Shown: positions 1 through 13,480, counted from the first letter of the stretch. The stretch: 64,000 nucleotides of DNA from Cyanoderma ruficeps (GCA_008694505.1 VZDJ01000041.1:3676417-3740416); one strand, 5' to 3'. Notes: a model not told the origin generated them from the letters alone. Numbers and translations: made by a program.

Positions 1-861
1 TTTATAAAATTACCTGCAGAAAAAGGTTTGATAAATCTCTCCTGGATGTAGTGGCAAATCTCAAGAAATTTGCCTTTAAAAAATTTATTTGCCAGAGAGA
101 GTTCAGTTTTAGATGAAATATTTGCTTTTCCACAAGGCTTTCTCCTCCCATTATTTACCAGCAAGTTTGATTGGCAAAAAGAAAAGCTGATGAGCTACCA
201 CAGGATGTGTAATGAGATGGTGGTTTTGTTTTTCAATGGATACTAGAGCTCTGCTGACTGCCACGTTTTCAATCCTCAGTGTAGACCATCTGGAAATCCT
301 ACTGGAGGTTGGTGGGATCCCAGTAGGAGCCATATTGGGCCCTTTTTTCTTTTTTTCCAAACTAGAGTGTGGACAGTGTGTGTAGAGAAGTAGTGATACG
401 TCTTGCACACTGTACTTGGCTGCTGGACACAGCTCTGAAATGAGACATTAAGAACTAAAGTAAACTAGTCAGAAAAAATGGTTTAGTTAATGAAAAAATA
501 GCTTCTATTTGGATTATGCAAGAATTCTTCATTCTTTGAAGTGAAACAAAGCCTTCCCTAAGTGTAAAGAGCAAGCAGCTTTCATTCTTTTTTTTCTTTT
601 AAAATTCCATTTTATGACAGTAAGACTAGCAAACTCTCTTCTGTGAACCCACCTCTCAAAGACATTTCATCAAAGTAACAAGGTTACCTACTGGAAATCT
701 AGCATCAAAGATATAGTGCTGTCATACAGGGCAGGGGCAAAAAGTACAGGGAATGATGCATTGTTTCCAACTACTTAACTGCAGATAGTCAGGAGGAAGT
801 TGGGTTATTATTTTTACAGTTTGTGGGATTTTTTCATGTGTGTTTGAATGCAGTTACACCA
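1..861. other. Non-coding AT-rich sequence
   Basis: No gene, RNA gene or transposon is recognisable. The only open frame of note (151-408, minus) is 85 codons with no family resemblance and is read as chance. Short T and A runs occur (around 590-600). Confidence 0.6.
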
Positions 862-932
862 GGAAAGAAAAAAAAAAACACCAAAAACCCCCACCAAAAC
901 CAACCAAAAAAACCCCCAAAAACCCCAAACCA
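862..932. repeat. A/C-rich low-complexity tract
   Basis: The stretch is almost only A and C, with A runs up to 11 separated by runs of two to five C. Open frames here code for lysine/proline/asparagine-rich strings that simply mirror the composition. It is a simple-repeat tract of the kind common in bird genomes. Confidence 0.85.
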
Positions 933-3900
933 CAGCCTCTTATTCCAAAAAGATCCCCATCATTTCACATCTTCAAATATATCTCTATCTTTTCCCTTCA
1001 CCCTTTTTTGAGAGCTGAAATAGGCTGCAAATATTACACACTGTGTTTGGGTAGTACAACAGAGAATTGCTTGAATTAACTCATGCAAACTTCTTTTCCA
1101 CACTGTCCAGGGATGCAAAACCTAACTGTAAGTAACAGATGGGCAAAATAATAAATATTTCTTTTTATTTTGACTTCTAATAATTTTCCCTATGTTGTAT
1201 TGAAAGCAACATAGACAAACAGCCCTTTTGTAATATGAGCATGATAATTATAACTTATTCCTTAAAACCATAATAGGCAAAAATAAATTACTTAGCTGAA
1301 AAGAAGCTACTAATTTACTGAAGCTGGGGTAGCAGATAGAAAATTTGCTTAGTAGTTTTGGACTTTGTTGTGTTTATTTTTACATCATGGGCTATGTTTA
1401 GGAATGTGGCTTTAAAAAAAGAATTGAAATAAGCAACAAACAGAAAGCAACCTTTAAAAAAACTGGGAAGAGGTAACTATTTAGTTTGGGCTGGGGCACC
1501 TGTGTAGGTAAAGTCTGCAGCCTCCAGAGCAGTGTTACACCTCCTCCTCCTGCCTTCAGGATTTCTCTTCGTGCTGCCATTGGCTGAAACACTCCACCCC
1601 ACCACCTCTCAGCCCTGTCACTTTGCTCTTCAAGATCTGCATCCCGCTCTGTAGAAGACAGAGCAAACCCACTGATGATGTCTTACCTTATGGCTGGTGT
1701 TTTCCACCATTTTAATTTTCAAGTGCTAGTTTAGTCAAGATGGTGCTCGTAAGTCTTTGATGGCATAAGGTAGGAAATCATCACGCTAAGAGTGTAACTC
1801 CAGCCTAAATTCTTCTTTTAAGACAAAGCATCATTAGCTTCATCAAAAAAGATATTGTTCCTACTTGCACATTAGAAACCCTTTATTTCCCTTTTGCAAG
1901 AATTCCTTACGTTTGTTTCATCAGCCGTCCTACATAAGAGGAAAGAATAAAGCTTTTTCTTTCAGAAGCAGACTGCCCAGACATTCTTCTTACCCTAAAA
2001 ATCCCTATTTTTGGCCGAATTTATTTATTGGTTACTTGATTAGGGACTTCCAGAAAAATCCATGGCCCCTGCTTTCAAGCTCTTAAATTCTGATCCTGTT
2101 GAAGGTAAGGAAATATAAAATTCCAACAGAAGAATACATCTTTTCAGATGAAATCCTTTAAAACATTTCTGTTAACTAGAAACTTGTTTATCCAGGAAAA
2201 AGGCCAGTACACTTAAGTATAGCAACCCAGGTCTTCTTTTTAAGCAAGTAAGAAAATAAACATTGGCTTTAGCCCCTAGTTTAAAAATAAACCCCCCACA
2301 ACAACTGTCGCAATATTAGCTGTGTAAGGAAATGAAATATGACATTTATTTTCTCTGAGGGAAATATTGCAGCCTTTCACCAGGATGAAATATATACACA
2401 GACAGACATTGATAATTATTTAGCATTGGAAAATTGGTATACTTTAAATAAATATCAGCATAGTCAAACACATTGTTAAAATACAAGTGAGCCTTCTACA
2501 TGCTATAAATATTGGTCCCATTACCTGAGTGCAACTTTCACATACATTAAATGACAAATAATCAAAAACTTAGAAAAATTAGTGTGGAGTTAAATTCAAA
2601 ATGGCCAGGGTAATGAAGCCATCTGCTAAAATGTCATCTTTGGGACATTCAGAATATCTACTCCTTGCACATATGCAAAAACACAGCGAGGGAATAACAG
2701 ATTTTAAAGTGTATTTCCATATAAACTTGGGAATATGTCCTTGAAGAAAATGCTACATTGACATGTGAATTGTTCACTTAAATATAAGATCACTATCCTA
2801 AACAAAATATCAGTCCAATGAGATTGAATTTTTATAGGACTTATGCGAAAAGAAAAAGGTTAGTACAAAAGCTCAGACATTCCATGTGTTTTGGAATCTT
2901 CATTGATTCAAGGCCCAGACAAGTAAACCAATTGAAGTAGTTCTTGTCATTAGTCGCATACCAACATGCATCAGTAACAAGAGAACATATAATGCCTTCA
3001 AAATTAATGGCCACAGTTTCTTTCAGTCCTGTAAGGTTACAATTTCAAGTTGCTCTACTATGTATATGTTAAAAAATTTTACTGAGACTGGTACTGCAGT
3101 GCTAATGTAGAGCTCTGGAGGAACGATCTAAATCATCTTCTGCCTTCTGAATTGCTAGCAAAGGCGCTGGCAAGCATTCCCAGTCCACACTATTTGAAGT
3201 GCATTAATTTTTAAGGAGCAGAAAGAGGTCCAGATCCATCTTAAGATGTTAGATCTTTAGATGCTCTGTGTTCAGCCTTCTAAACTGAATGAACACACTT
3301 GATATAAAAGACAGTGAGAGACACTTTGCAGGAGAATTTTAGGAGGGTATAGAGAAATATTATTTTTACTTATATTACTTTTAAGGATAAAATATGTTTT
3401 CATATTTAAAAAACCCCACAAACTTACAAATAGCTGACATTGCATCCCTACAGCCATAAATATATGCCACAAAACATAAGAAAAAATGAGATTTCAGCAT
3501 TTTAACTAATTATCCATAGTTTTCTTGAAGTTTTTAAAGAAAAAATATTAAAAATGTTAAAAACAGGACAAATGAGCTTAAAAGTTTGCTTATGGAAATA
3601 AGTAAAGAGCAGAACCTACCAGAATAGTTTCAGTGGGTAGAAACCAGCTGAATTTATAGTGAAATTTGGAAATTGAACAGGAAAAGTCAGCTATTTGTTC
3701 CATTTGTAAGGAAAAATTATGACAGCATGCTCTTTGCAAGGCTGCTGTGTAAATACATGACCATTAAAAACCTAAACAGAAATGGTAAAGTGGTACCTTC
3801 CACAGAGGAATATCACATAATAGTAGAGAAAATTTAGCAGCCTTGTGAGCCCCCATAAAGTAAAAAATATCACAAAATTAACATAAATAGACAACCATCA

Positions 3901-4326
3901 TTGATATACAGAGGTACACACCAGAAAAAATTGACTGCTGGGAAAGCACATTTTTGAAAGAATTCCTGCACAAAATTTACAGAATCAGCACCGGGCAATA
4001 TAAAGCTGTGGTGCAAGATTTCCTTAGCATTCTACCTGCTCAACTCAATGCCTTCAATTAACCATATCCTATACAGGAGGGTGTCACATCTTTTCAAGAT
4101 GGTAAAAAAGCTGGAGGTGGTACCAGAATCTATTTTACCAGTATTTTGAATGCACAAAGAGCAATAGCCCAGAGTGGGTTACAGATGAGGAAATCGCACT
4201 TGAAAGCAGGATGGATCTTCCCTTGGCTCTGTCACCATGAAGGAAAAAACTCAAGCTGTCTTTGTCTTGGTGATTTTGGTCTGGAAATGATTACCTCCCA
4301 CTAAGAAGCATTCCCGTTTCTAAAAT
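933..4326. other. Non-coding unique sequence
   Basis: About 3.4 kb of AT-rich DNA with no recognisable gene or transposon. Open frames are all under 75 codons. A 9-base inverted pair (TACCTTATG near 1684 and CATAAGGTA near 1763, about 70 bases apart) is present but weak. Confidence 0.55.
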
Positions 4327-4352
4327 TTAGTGGTTTTCATTAGTGGTTTTCA
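4327..4352. repeat. Perfect 2 x 13-bp tandem duplication
   Basis: The 13-mer TTAGTGGTTTTCA occurs twice head to tail without mismatch (4327-4339 and 4340-4352). This is a simple local duplication with no coding context. Confidence 0.9.
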
Positions 4353-6496
4353 AAAGTGAGAGATGATCTTGCAATACAGAAGCCTTTGCATACAACACAA
4401 GTCACTCCTGTGTGACAGTTTGACTCACAGCCCTGGGAGCAGACAGCTGCCCTGGCATCACTGAGAAGATATGGTCCATCAGGCAATATCTGTCCTTTCC
4501 TCAGGTGTGGGGGGGAGCACTAATAAGTCATCTTTTGAGGACTTTCAAATTTAAAATGAGCATTTTTGTCATTGTCCAGGAGCAGAACATGTGGTTATAA
4601 AGACAGCATTAAATTTGGAGCTGTGTACTTCAGCTTTTACAAGATAATGTGGAGATATTATCCAATCTGGAACCCAATCTGGACATTAATCAGTGGCAGA
4701 GATTGTGCAGGTGAGGTTGAGAAGCTGGGAAGCTCAGGGAATACAAATATTGGCAACAACGGAAAGTGCATGTTGTGGTTCAAATCAAACAGGTGTAGGC
4801 AGACAAAAGACAGAGCCTTCCTCTTTTACCTGATGTTAATTGAAAGTAAAGCTCTGCTTTAAGATAATTCCATTGATTTCCCTTATTTATAAATGCCAAT
4901 AGCAAAGCAGATATTAGCTCAAAACCGATCACTAGCTCAATGGCAAGAAGTTCTTGTATTCTTTCAGGCACTGAAAAAACACACAGAATGCAAAGGAGCT
5001 GACATAACAAGACAAAAAATGAGAGAAAATAGCTGAGGCTAGTAGTCCAAATACTTTATTATGAATAGCAGATATTTTTGGTGTCACAAAGCAAAAGGGT
5101 GGATTTCTGTCTCAGAATATTTCTTACAGAAATTAAATCAGTTTTCATCTCTAGTTTGGGTAATATACTTGCAGAAAAGATGGGTTCACTTCTTTTGCTG
5201 TCTACTAGCACAACATACTATCCTATTTAATTTTCCTGTTAGAATATTACTTTTCTTGTTATTATAGCGGTGCCAAAGAGTGCTTTCTTTATCCACACAA
5301 ATGCATAATGTCTTTCTATGAAATGAGAGAAATTCCAGAGTTGTTTGAATTGTGTGATGTATTATAATGCAATATCTGGCCTGATGAGGTGGCATACTGG
5401 CTGGCTTTCGCCACAGTCTGAAATTCTTGTGAATACTTGCCCCTTACACAGTTTTGATCCTTGTAACACACCAGTGAACTTTTTGTTATCAAGATCTTAT
5501 ATACTCAGAATTCTAAGGGATTATTTTATTTCCTATTTTTCCCATTTATTCTTTCCTTTAGTATGACATTAAGAAAATGTTCCAGTGCGTGAGTTTAAAA
5601 ATATTTAGAAATTTAAAATCCTCCACCATGTATTCTAAGTGTTCCTGTGTGTATACTTATACAAAATTAAGAGTGACAGTATCAGAGCTTTTGAAGAGCA
5701 ATTAAAGATAATGAGACAAAATTTTGGATATACACACTTTAATGGCAAAATTCCCGGTGGAATTCCCAATGGTTCTCCCTACAGGACATTTACAGTCTCT
5801 GCGTTTTAATCTAGTCCATTTCAACACTTACAAAAAAAATCAATAGTTTTGTGAATTTTCTAGATTTGGGAGTGAGTCAAGCTTGTGCAGATGAGACACG
5901 TCACGGTACTGGATTGAGGGAAGAAACAGGATATATAGTAAAGATTTTTTTTTTAATGGAAATCTTCAGACTAGGCACTGTATTAGACCTGAGCTCTTTT
6001 TCAGACATGGAAAAGCCTTAGCAAACCCAAAGTCTTTCCTGACTCACAGCTCCGATATTAGTGCTCCAACACAGGCTGAACTGTTTTACTGCCAGGCGAT
6101 TGCAGTGATAATGAGCAATGAGCAGTCTGGGAGTGGCTGCAGGAATTGACCAAAAACAAGAACCAGAATAAAATACCCACTGACCTCTGTTGGATTTCCA
6201 GGCACCGACCTACATATGCTATAAAAAGCCTTCAAATTCATTCAACTATATGTATGGCCTCTACCAAAGCCATCCCTTAACATCTCATTCTGCCTGTGGG
6301 TGCCAGAGGCTGAAACACTCCTTAATCAGATATATTGACCTTTGTTTAGATAAAATTCTTTGCCATTAGTATAGTACTTTTTCCTTTGGAAACAAATTGC
6401 TTCAGCAATTTGAGGACTAGGAATACCAGCTAGGTAATACTTAGATCTAATGGTTTATTTCCAGCTGGAATACGTGCAGTCTAGGTCTCAGAATTT
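4353..6496. other. Non-coding unique sequence
   Basis: No gene or transposon recognised. The 98-codon frame at 4566-4862 (plus) has no domain, signal peptide or splice context I can recognise, and overlaps an equally unremarkable minus-strand frame. Confidence 0.55.
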
Positions 6497-6526
6497 AAAC
6501 AAACAAANNAAACAAACAAACAAAAA
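6497..6526. repeat. (AAAC)n microsatellite with two undetermined bases
   Basis: AAAC/CAAA units run through this interval, with NN at 6508-6509. The two unknown bases sit inside the repeat, where consensus calling commonly fails, so the true unit count is uncertain. Confidence 0.9.
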
Positions 6527-9500
6527 GATTAAAGACAAGTAAAATCAACACTGTATAACTTTAATCCTTCAGCCAACTCTCATCAAATAGATATCATTAT
6601 ATACAGTTTATGATAATAGATTATCATTAAATAATATTTCATTATGAATCAAAGAAGGGCTAAAAACTACAGCACATTTAGGACTGCACATGTATGTAGT
6701 TTAACTCCCCTTAGTGCTATGCTAATGTAAGAATCCAGGTTTTAGGTGACCTTATCTGAAAATTAAAAAAAGAATATAACTTTGCAAGCATGAAATCCAT
6801 TCAAAAATGCAACTATATGAGGTGAGCTAAAATAATTTTAACAAGAAACAAGAAACGTTTTACAGAAAAAGGAACTTAGTTTTTAGAAATAAATAAATTT
6901 TAAAAAGAAGTATTTTTCTGGTTGTTGATTAGTGGCATGCAGAAATTACAGCGAATGGTGAGTATCCTAGTCATCCATTCTAATTAAAATTTAAATTGAA
7001 AACTGGGTTATAATGAAGAGGAGCTTAGTGCTGGTCTTGAGGGATCTCCTGTCAGTGGGCAAATGAAAAAAGTGCACTAAGGCAAAAGAGATTTCACTCA
7101 GGCATTTACTTGGTGTATGCTGCACTCTAATAGAAAAAGGGGTGCCTGCTGCCTCTTTATTGAAAAAGAACCAATGAAAAAGAACTATTGAAAAAGGCAC
7201 AGTTGCTCTCTGTGGTACTGCGATCTAGGGAGAAAATCTCTCTAAGTCCAGCCGAGAAGCAAAACAGCTATAAAGAAGAAATGATCCTATAATTTTGTCC
7301 ACCGTAGCAAAGTGGTTATACTGTTGTTCCTTTTGGATTGTTTGACAGCTCCACTCCTCCAGCTCACCAAAACTGTTGATAATGAATATAGCTGAGGGTG
7401 AGTACAGATATATCTTCTTACACTTGCATCTGCTCAGGCCTGGTGTCTGAAGGGTCAACATTTGCTGAACAGAAATGATCTTTATAGTGAAGCACAAGGC
7501 AAGACCTTTGACACAATTTTAGTTTGAAAAAAACAGTGCTTTTTTTTTAAACTTCAAAACGATGCTTTGATGTGCTACTAAGTGTAATAAAAACAAAAAT
7601 CCATCACACCCTTAAGGCTAATAAATTGCCCAGTGCATTAAAAAATTCACTATGCATCAAATAAGGATAACCTGCTAAATAGATGAAAATGCTAAGGCTA
7701 TATCATCTTCCAGAAACAGCTATGTATCTCTAATGGTCTAATACAAGATAATGGAAAATACAGCAAGTACATTGTATTTTTAAAGCCAGTTTCTGTGCCA
7801 CCTCAGAAGCAGAAATTTAAATGAGTGGTTATAAACTAATTCAATATCTATAACTTCTACTTAGGGTTACTTGTAACTGTGACTCCAAAAGAAAAAAAAC
7901 GCAGAAAATTGTTGGAGCTATAAAAGACCAATCAGACCAGCTTATGCAAGAAAATAAGTTATGTAGTATCTCCCAATATGGACACTTAATTATGCTTTGT
8001 GTAAGTCCAATAAATTACTGTCTTAAACCCCAGAGCTCTCATTTGTTGCAGATCCCTTATTGCAGGGCTGTTTTTTGGTTTCTGTTGCTCCCTCCTCCCC
8101 AACAAAGTAATAAATGTGGTATTAAAGCTGTCTCTCTCTCTGACTGTGAGGTTTCTGAAGATGGAAGTTAACTCCTGTCTTTCAAAGCGCTATGAGTGGC
8201 AGTTGCATACCCGTGCGAAAGAGAAATCTCACTGCTAATCTATCATGAACAAAATACAATGTCTCCCCACCTCTGTCACTGTGCTCAGAAGGTTGCAACA
8301 GCAATATTTCTCGGCTATATTTCCAGTAAGAAATGCAGATACCAACCTTTAAAAAATCACAAGGAGAGATTTGCCATAGACTACTGGTTGCGTTTGATTA
8401 AATTGTACTAAAATTGTGGGTTTTTTCATTTAACAGTAAAATTCAGTCAATGTTGTTTAATGTCAGTGCTGTTAATGAAGTTGTCAAGCTTGTCACTTTC
8501 ATTGAATACCAACTTTGCTAAGAAACTGGTACTACAATTACCTCCAGCTCTATACGATTAAATTCATCAAAGCACACCAAGGCTCCAGATTGTGCCAGAC
8601 CTTTGAAGAATTTCCCCATGGCTTTGTAGTCTTGTCCATCCGAGCAGTTCAACACAATGCATTGAGCAAAGAAAAGACCTTAAAAAGATCTCTTTTTTTG
8701 GTTACTTAAAATGTATAGGATTCAGCAACATTTACTGCCTGTAATTCAGCCTCCTGTGCTGTCACTCCCCAGCCCCAGAATTTCCCCTTATTTATCCCAT
8801 CTGAGTCTGTAATATAAAGACAGCTCATGCAGTTCTTAACTAACTCAATCTTTCACAGTAGCATGGGAAATGCATTTATACATAATTTAAAAAAAAATCT
8901 CTTACAGGAGGAAAATAGAGTTAAAAGAGGAATAACAGCAGTTTCATGTCACCCAACTTCTCCACTTAAATATGTTTCTCAGAATTCCTCATAAGAAATC
9001 AATTATTTTAAAGAAAAGATAAAATGAGAGAAATTATGTTCCTGGATCCCCCTCCTCTCTCTGCTGACACAAGGAACCCCACCAGGGTGAGGTGACTGAT
9101 ATCACCAAGAGGCACTTGGATAAGACCCAGCTTCCTCCTCCATCCCCACATCTTCCTCTCTAACCAAAATATCTGGTATTCTGAGAATGACCAATCCCAG
9201 CACAGCCTAGGGGCAAGTACCTCACTGGGCACACCCTGCATTGGACTTCTCCTTGGCAGCCCCATGGCACACAAGCAGTATAGCAACCTGGGTGGTCCCC
9301 AAAGCAAGTCATTGTTTTCTCTCCATATTCTTTATGCCATCCTGGAAATGTATATCTATCATCTCCTGAAGAACAAGCAGGAGAAATTACTTTCCACAGA
9401 GGCGGTTTTGTGGAGACTAAAGTACCTATGCAATAACAGACAGTCTTAAGACTTGAAAAATCTAAAAATAAGCATGCTGACTTACATTGTGCTGGACACA

Positions 9501-11180
9501 CACTTGTTCTGCTCCTGTAGCCGAGCTAAAGGATGCAGAAGGTTAAGAGGCAAATGCTGCATCACGGACAGCAAAGCTAACTTGGCAACATACATTGTAG
9601 ACTAAAAATAATAAAATTGCTCAAATTATTAAAAAAGAAAAGAAAAAAATAATTACAAGGAAAGTGGAATTCTGAACCTACATATCAGGATCAAGACAGT
9701 GGGATTTTCAGTTACTCACAAGCTCTTTCACTAGCTCTTTCAAACTCATTTTGGTTTGCTGCTTAGGTAACACAGATGGACACCTGATGCAGCTGCAAGT
9801 AAGTTGTTCCACCTGGCTTTATGCTTGCTGATACTGTGCTTATCTAAAACTCTCAGGTTTATTCTTCAAGATAAATGTAGTAGCAAGACTTGGAAAGATG
9901 GCTCACCTGTGAAGCCATCAGGCTCCAGCCCATAGAGAGGTGGAAACCACCAAGTGGAGTCTCACCTGCCACTATCCGGAGCCTCAGCTCATAAGTGTAC
10001 AGTGATATAGGAGATGCAGAAGCAACCCAAACGGATCACACCGGTGGCCCCTCTAATCCACCAGATGCCAATCTTCACACATGAGCCACTAAAGCCTATG
10101 TGAGCCATTCTGGGCACTGGAAGGGAGAGGTGACAAAGCAAGAAAGTCACCATTAATAACCATTAGCAGGAGTTATCTGGTCAAGCCACAAACATTGGGA
10201 AGAGAATAATGTATCAAATTCAGGGATTGTCTTTGACATCAACATAACAAGTATGTGGAATAAACATACAGTGGAATAAACAAGAGGACTGAAGTCTTCA
10301 AACATGATCAAAATTACTGCTTACATGTCATAGAGGCTTAATCCAACCACTTTCTCAGAACCAGCACAGTACAAGACTTTCTCAAGAAGTGCAGATAGAG
10401 GAGAAAGGAAGTATCTGATATTTCAAATATTAAGGACATATTTATTTGCCCTAAGATCCCAGGAGAGAACTATTGAGCATCAGAAGAACTCTTAAATAAT
10501 GAGGAAATACATGTCGTGGGGAATCTATAATACTTCAGCCAAACAGGATGATCTGGTAAAAGATAATTTCATGACCAGAACCATTTAAATGAAAGGACTT
10601 AGTGGCGCCCAAGCATTTCAGCTACATATGTAACGTATGGAAATGGATATACCAGGACACAGTATCCCATTCTCCCTCAGATGCTCTGGCAACAGCCACT
10701 AAATGCAGATGCCAGAGAAACGTCCAGAAAAAAAAAAAAAATCTGTATTTGATTCTAATGACACGAGTAATTAGAAAATCTGAATACAGAAAACATCTCA
10801 AATGAACATCATTATGGAGAAAGAACAGCAAAACAGAAACCAATGGACTGCAAGATATTGATAACCTCAAAAAATTGACTGGTCATCAGCTCTTCAGGAA
10901 CTAAGTAGAAAGGGAACAACATTGGAGGAGAAATAGCAGTTCCCCAATTTGACTGTACTTAGGACATAAGTATAGACTTTAATAAGGAGAAAATAAGAGA
11001 GAAAGAGTTCAGCAAACAATAATCTTTTCATGTAGTAAAAATACTGGAAGACATACATGAGACAAAAAATATATTTGCTTACAAACAGGCTTCCAGAAAT
11101 AGCCAAAGATGACAGACTCACAAAAACAGGAAACGAGATACAACAGCAAAGTGACAGGGTACATAACTAGAAATCATTCA
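6527..11180. other. Non-coding unique sequence
   Basis: About 4.6 kb without a recognisable gene. The longest frames (9160-9501 and 9008-9307, both minus) overlap each other and carry no known motif. The last kilobase (10.1-11.2 kb) is purine-rich and may be a still more decayed upstream part of the LINE relic that follows, but I could not align it by eye. Confidence 0.5.
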
Positions 11181-11399
11181 ATAGTATTAGTTACACTGGA
11201 AGATGAAAAAAAAACTTTGGAACACAAATTGAAAAGGAAAAATCAGCAATAGGCGGAGATGAGACAATCCAAGTTTACTGGCTTTTTGCATCTCTTTACT
11301 AGAGAGGCCAGCCATAGTGTGGTAGGCAACAACACCAATGTCAGTGGGATAATATATCAGGTTAACAGAGATAAGAGGTGTTAACACAGATAACCAATT

Positions 11400-12050
11400 T
11401 GTTCAGTTATTATATTTAAATACCTGGCTGAAACAAATTCAGGATCAATAGACATTGTCTTTGAGGATTCATGGGTGACTAGTGGGACATTGGAAAACTG
11501 TCAAAGGCCAACAGAAAGCTGGTATTTATACAGGAGAAAATGAAGAATTACTAGCCTGATTTCAAATCCCCTAAAAAGCACTGAAACAAGGAATTAAACA
11601 AAGGACTGTCCATAAGCCCTGAAAAGAAAATAAGATAAACAGTCTGGGTTGACTTGTTGGAAAAAATCACACCAAAACCAATCTGATTTCTTCCTATGGT
11701 AAGAGACTGATGAGTAGATATGTAAGTTATACTAGATGTCAAATGCCATCTCTTCAATCAGGCTTTGGACACCTTCTAGGAGAAAGCTAAGGAAAAGTTT
11801 TGTGGGGAATTTTTTTCAGGATGGTGAAACAGCTGGAAAAACGTAATTTAAATGTAGCTACCAATGGCTGACTGTCAAGCAAAGGACTACATCAGACATG
11901 GCTTTGCAGTGCATTACACCTGAGTCTGCTGTTCTCTGATGTCTTCATTAGCCACCTACGTGACAGAACAATGTAAAAATTAAAAAGTATATACCTCACT
12001 AATGTGAATTAAGGAAGTACTGTTGTTTCAAAAATGCTGTGATGAGAGGT
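11400..12050 (+). mobile_element. Ancient LINE (CR1/L2-type) ORF2 reverse-transcriptase relic
   Basis: Five short peptide blocks appear in the order and rough spacing of a CR1-type reverse transcriptase, but in two different reading frames and with stops. They are N-Y-stop-P at 11546-11557 (family NYRP), TNLISSYGK at 11677-11703, FNQALDT at 11753-11773 (family FSKAFDT, holding the motif A aspartate), RMVKQLEKR at 11818-11844, and FSDVFISHLRD at 11932-11964 (family LFNIFINDL). The distance between the second and third blocks (73 bases) is close to the family spacing. The later catalytic FADD block is not recognisable. The copy is dead and very old. Resemblance probably begins before 11400 and fades after 12050. 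Exact clade is inferred from remembered family motifs, not from a search. Confidence 0.75.
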
Positions 12051-12222
12051 CAAAAAACAGAGGTATGCTCAAAAAATAATCAACCATCACAGGAAAATCT
12101 CCAGCTAAAATGTTGTGCTGAATTTTGAAGAAGCTGAACAGAACTCTATGCCATTGAAGAACATCTTGAATGAGAAATAAGAATGTTCTACAAGAAATCA
12201 TAAGACTGAAAGAGACAATTAG
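12051..12222. other. Possible decayed continuation of the LINE relic
   Basis: This short stretch follows the reverse-transcriptase blocks and may be further ORF2 sequence. I cannot identify any residue motif in it with confidence. Confidence 0.3.
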
Positions 12223-12246
12223 AATCATCATCATCAAAAAAAAAAA
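12223..12246. repeat. (ATC)n followed by an A run
   Basis: Four ATC units run directly into a run of 11-12 A. It is a simple microsatellite. Confidence 0.85.
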
Positions 12247-12981
12247 GGCTATTTTTAAAACCAAAGAGAACAGTGACAGTGGTGAATGGGCAGGGTGTGG
12301 AATGTCCATTCTCTGGTCTTAAAGACAGACAAAAGTACATGAGGACACATGGCTTTTTTGGTCCGTCTCTGTTGAGAAGCAACAGACTAGGATGATCTTG
12401 AATTCAGACTATCTTTTCATGTGATTCTAAGATCAGAGAAGGGTGCAAGACATATGAGCTAATGTCTGACAAGTAGTTCCTAGCTTGTGTTGTCAGTTTT
12501 AAAGTAGCAGAGCCATGGAGTCCCACACTTTATAACTAACACAGCAAGTTCAAGTGCCAGGAGTCACAGAGAGTGTCTCACCTCTTTCTCAGTTCATTCA
12601 ATCATATCTGCACAGCACTCTTTTCTGCAATGAAGACATACACCTGGCAATTAGTTCATGCCTAGCAACTTCAATTTTTATAATCACAAACAGTAAGTTG
12701 TGAAAAAAAATACCGTGTCTGAAGATAGTGTGGAGGCTTTCATTGCCCTTGCAAATGTTCAACTGTTGTTTCAGCTCCCAGGAACTGTAAGTATTTTATC
12801 AACTGGGTAAACTGGCTACACTTTTTTATTCTATTTTTTTTAAAGTTCATTTTTTTTTTCATCTTTGTCCTCTCACAAGTGTTGTTAAGCAAAAAGGGAC
12901 GCAGGAGTAAAGTACCTCTGCTGGGCAATGCCCTGTGCACAAATAACTGTCCCAACACTTTTCAGCCTCCTCTCATTTCAA
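12247..12981. other. Non-coding unique sequence
   Basis: No gene or repeat family recognised. It contains T-rich runs near 12834-12860. Confidence 0.5.
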
Positions 12982-13065
12982 AATCATAGGTTTATAGAAC
13001 AGTTCATGCTGGAAGGGACCTTGTTAGGTCGTATGGTTGAGCTGACATCTCACTGTCTTAAAACA
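12982..13065 (-). mobile_element. CR1 LINE 3' tail fragment (old)
   Basis: On the minus strand this ends with a diverged ATTCTATG-type octamer region (plus-strand ATCATAGG...TATAGAAC). It is preceded by the GGTCCCTTCCAGC-like block that marks CR1 3' ends (plus-strand GCTGGAAGGGACC near 13008-13020). The remainder is too diverged to place in a subfamily. It is probably the 3' end of the same old element as the ORF2 piece at 13.3 kb, with internal deletion. Confidence 0.65.
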
Positions 13066-13295
13066 TGCAATAGGTCTGTCATCTGAAGACCTTCCCTCTT
13101 GTAACTTCTTTCCTTCTTTCCTTGCAGAATTGCTTTGGCTGAAAAACAGCATGGAGCTGAAGGGAGATGGGAGTCTTTCTGAATCATGGCAGAGGTGATC
13201 TTTACAGTATTATTCTGTATTCAGTTAATTTTAAAAACAGTTTAACTGGACTGCTTCTTAATCAACTGCTTCACATTTGCACATTAAGCAGAGGT

Positions 13296-13480
13296 TTAGA
13301 GTGACCTGTCCACAATGATATCCTAGTCTTTTTCCTTGGTAGTTAACAGGCAATTTCAAACCAACAATGTACATGAAAACTCAGATTGTTCCCTCTGAAG
13401 TCCATTAGCCTGTATCCACCAGCAGAGTTTTCATTTGCCACTGTGATATCTGGTGCTTTCATTTTCCTCTGCCTGAATTT
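13296..13480 (-). mobile_element. Ancient CR1 ORF2 fragment downstream of the RT domain
   Basis: Read on the minus strand, 13334-13308 encodes EKD-stop-DIIVD. This matches the EKDLGVIVD motif found downstream of the reverse-transcriptase core in CR1-type ORF2, with one substitution producing a stop. Nucleotide resemblance to old archosaur/turtle CR1 continues for roughly 100 bases further right in this window. The open frame at 13343-13636 (minus) overlaps it and is not an independent gene. Same orientation as the tail at 12982, so both may be one deleted element. Subfamily unknown. Confidence 0.6.

Noticed and set aside
1684..1772. 9-base inverted repeat spaced by about 70 bases
   Set aside because: Arms of this length at this distance are expected by chance, and no further pairing supports a hairpin RNA.
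4160..4200. ACAGATGAGGAAA word resembling a mammalian MIR element
   Set aside because: The resemblance is limited to about 15 bases and the rest does not follow the MIR core. Chance is more likely.
4766..4800. GGTTCAAATC word resembling a tRNA B box
   Set aside because: No matching A box at the right distance and no cloverleaf can be drawn, so it is not a tRNA or tRNA-derived SINE.
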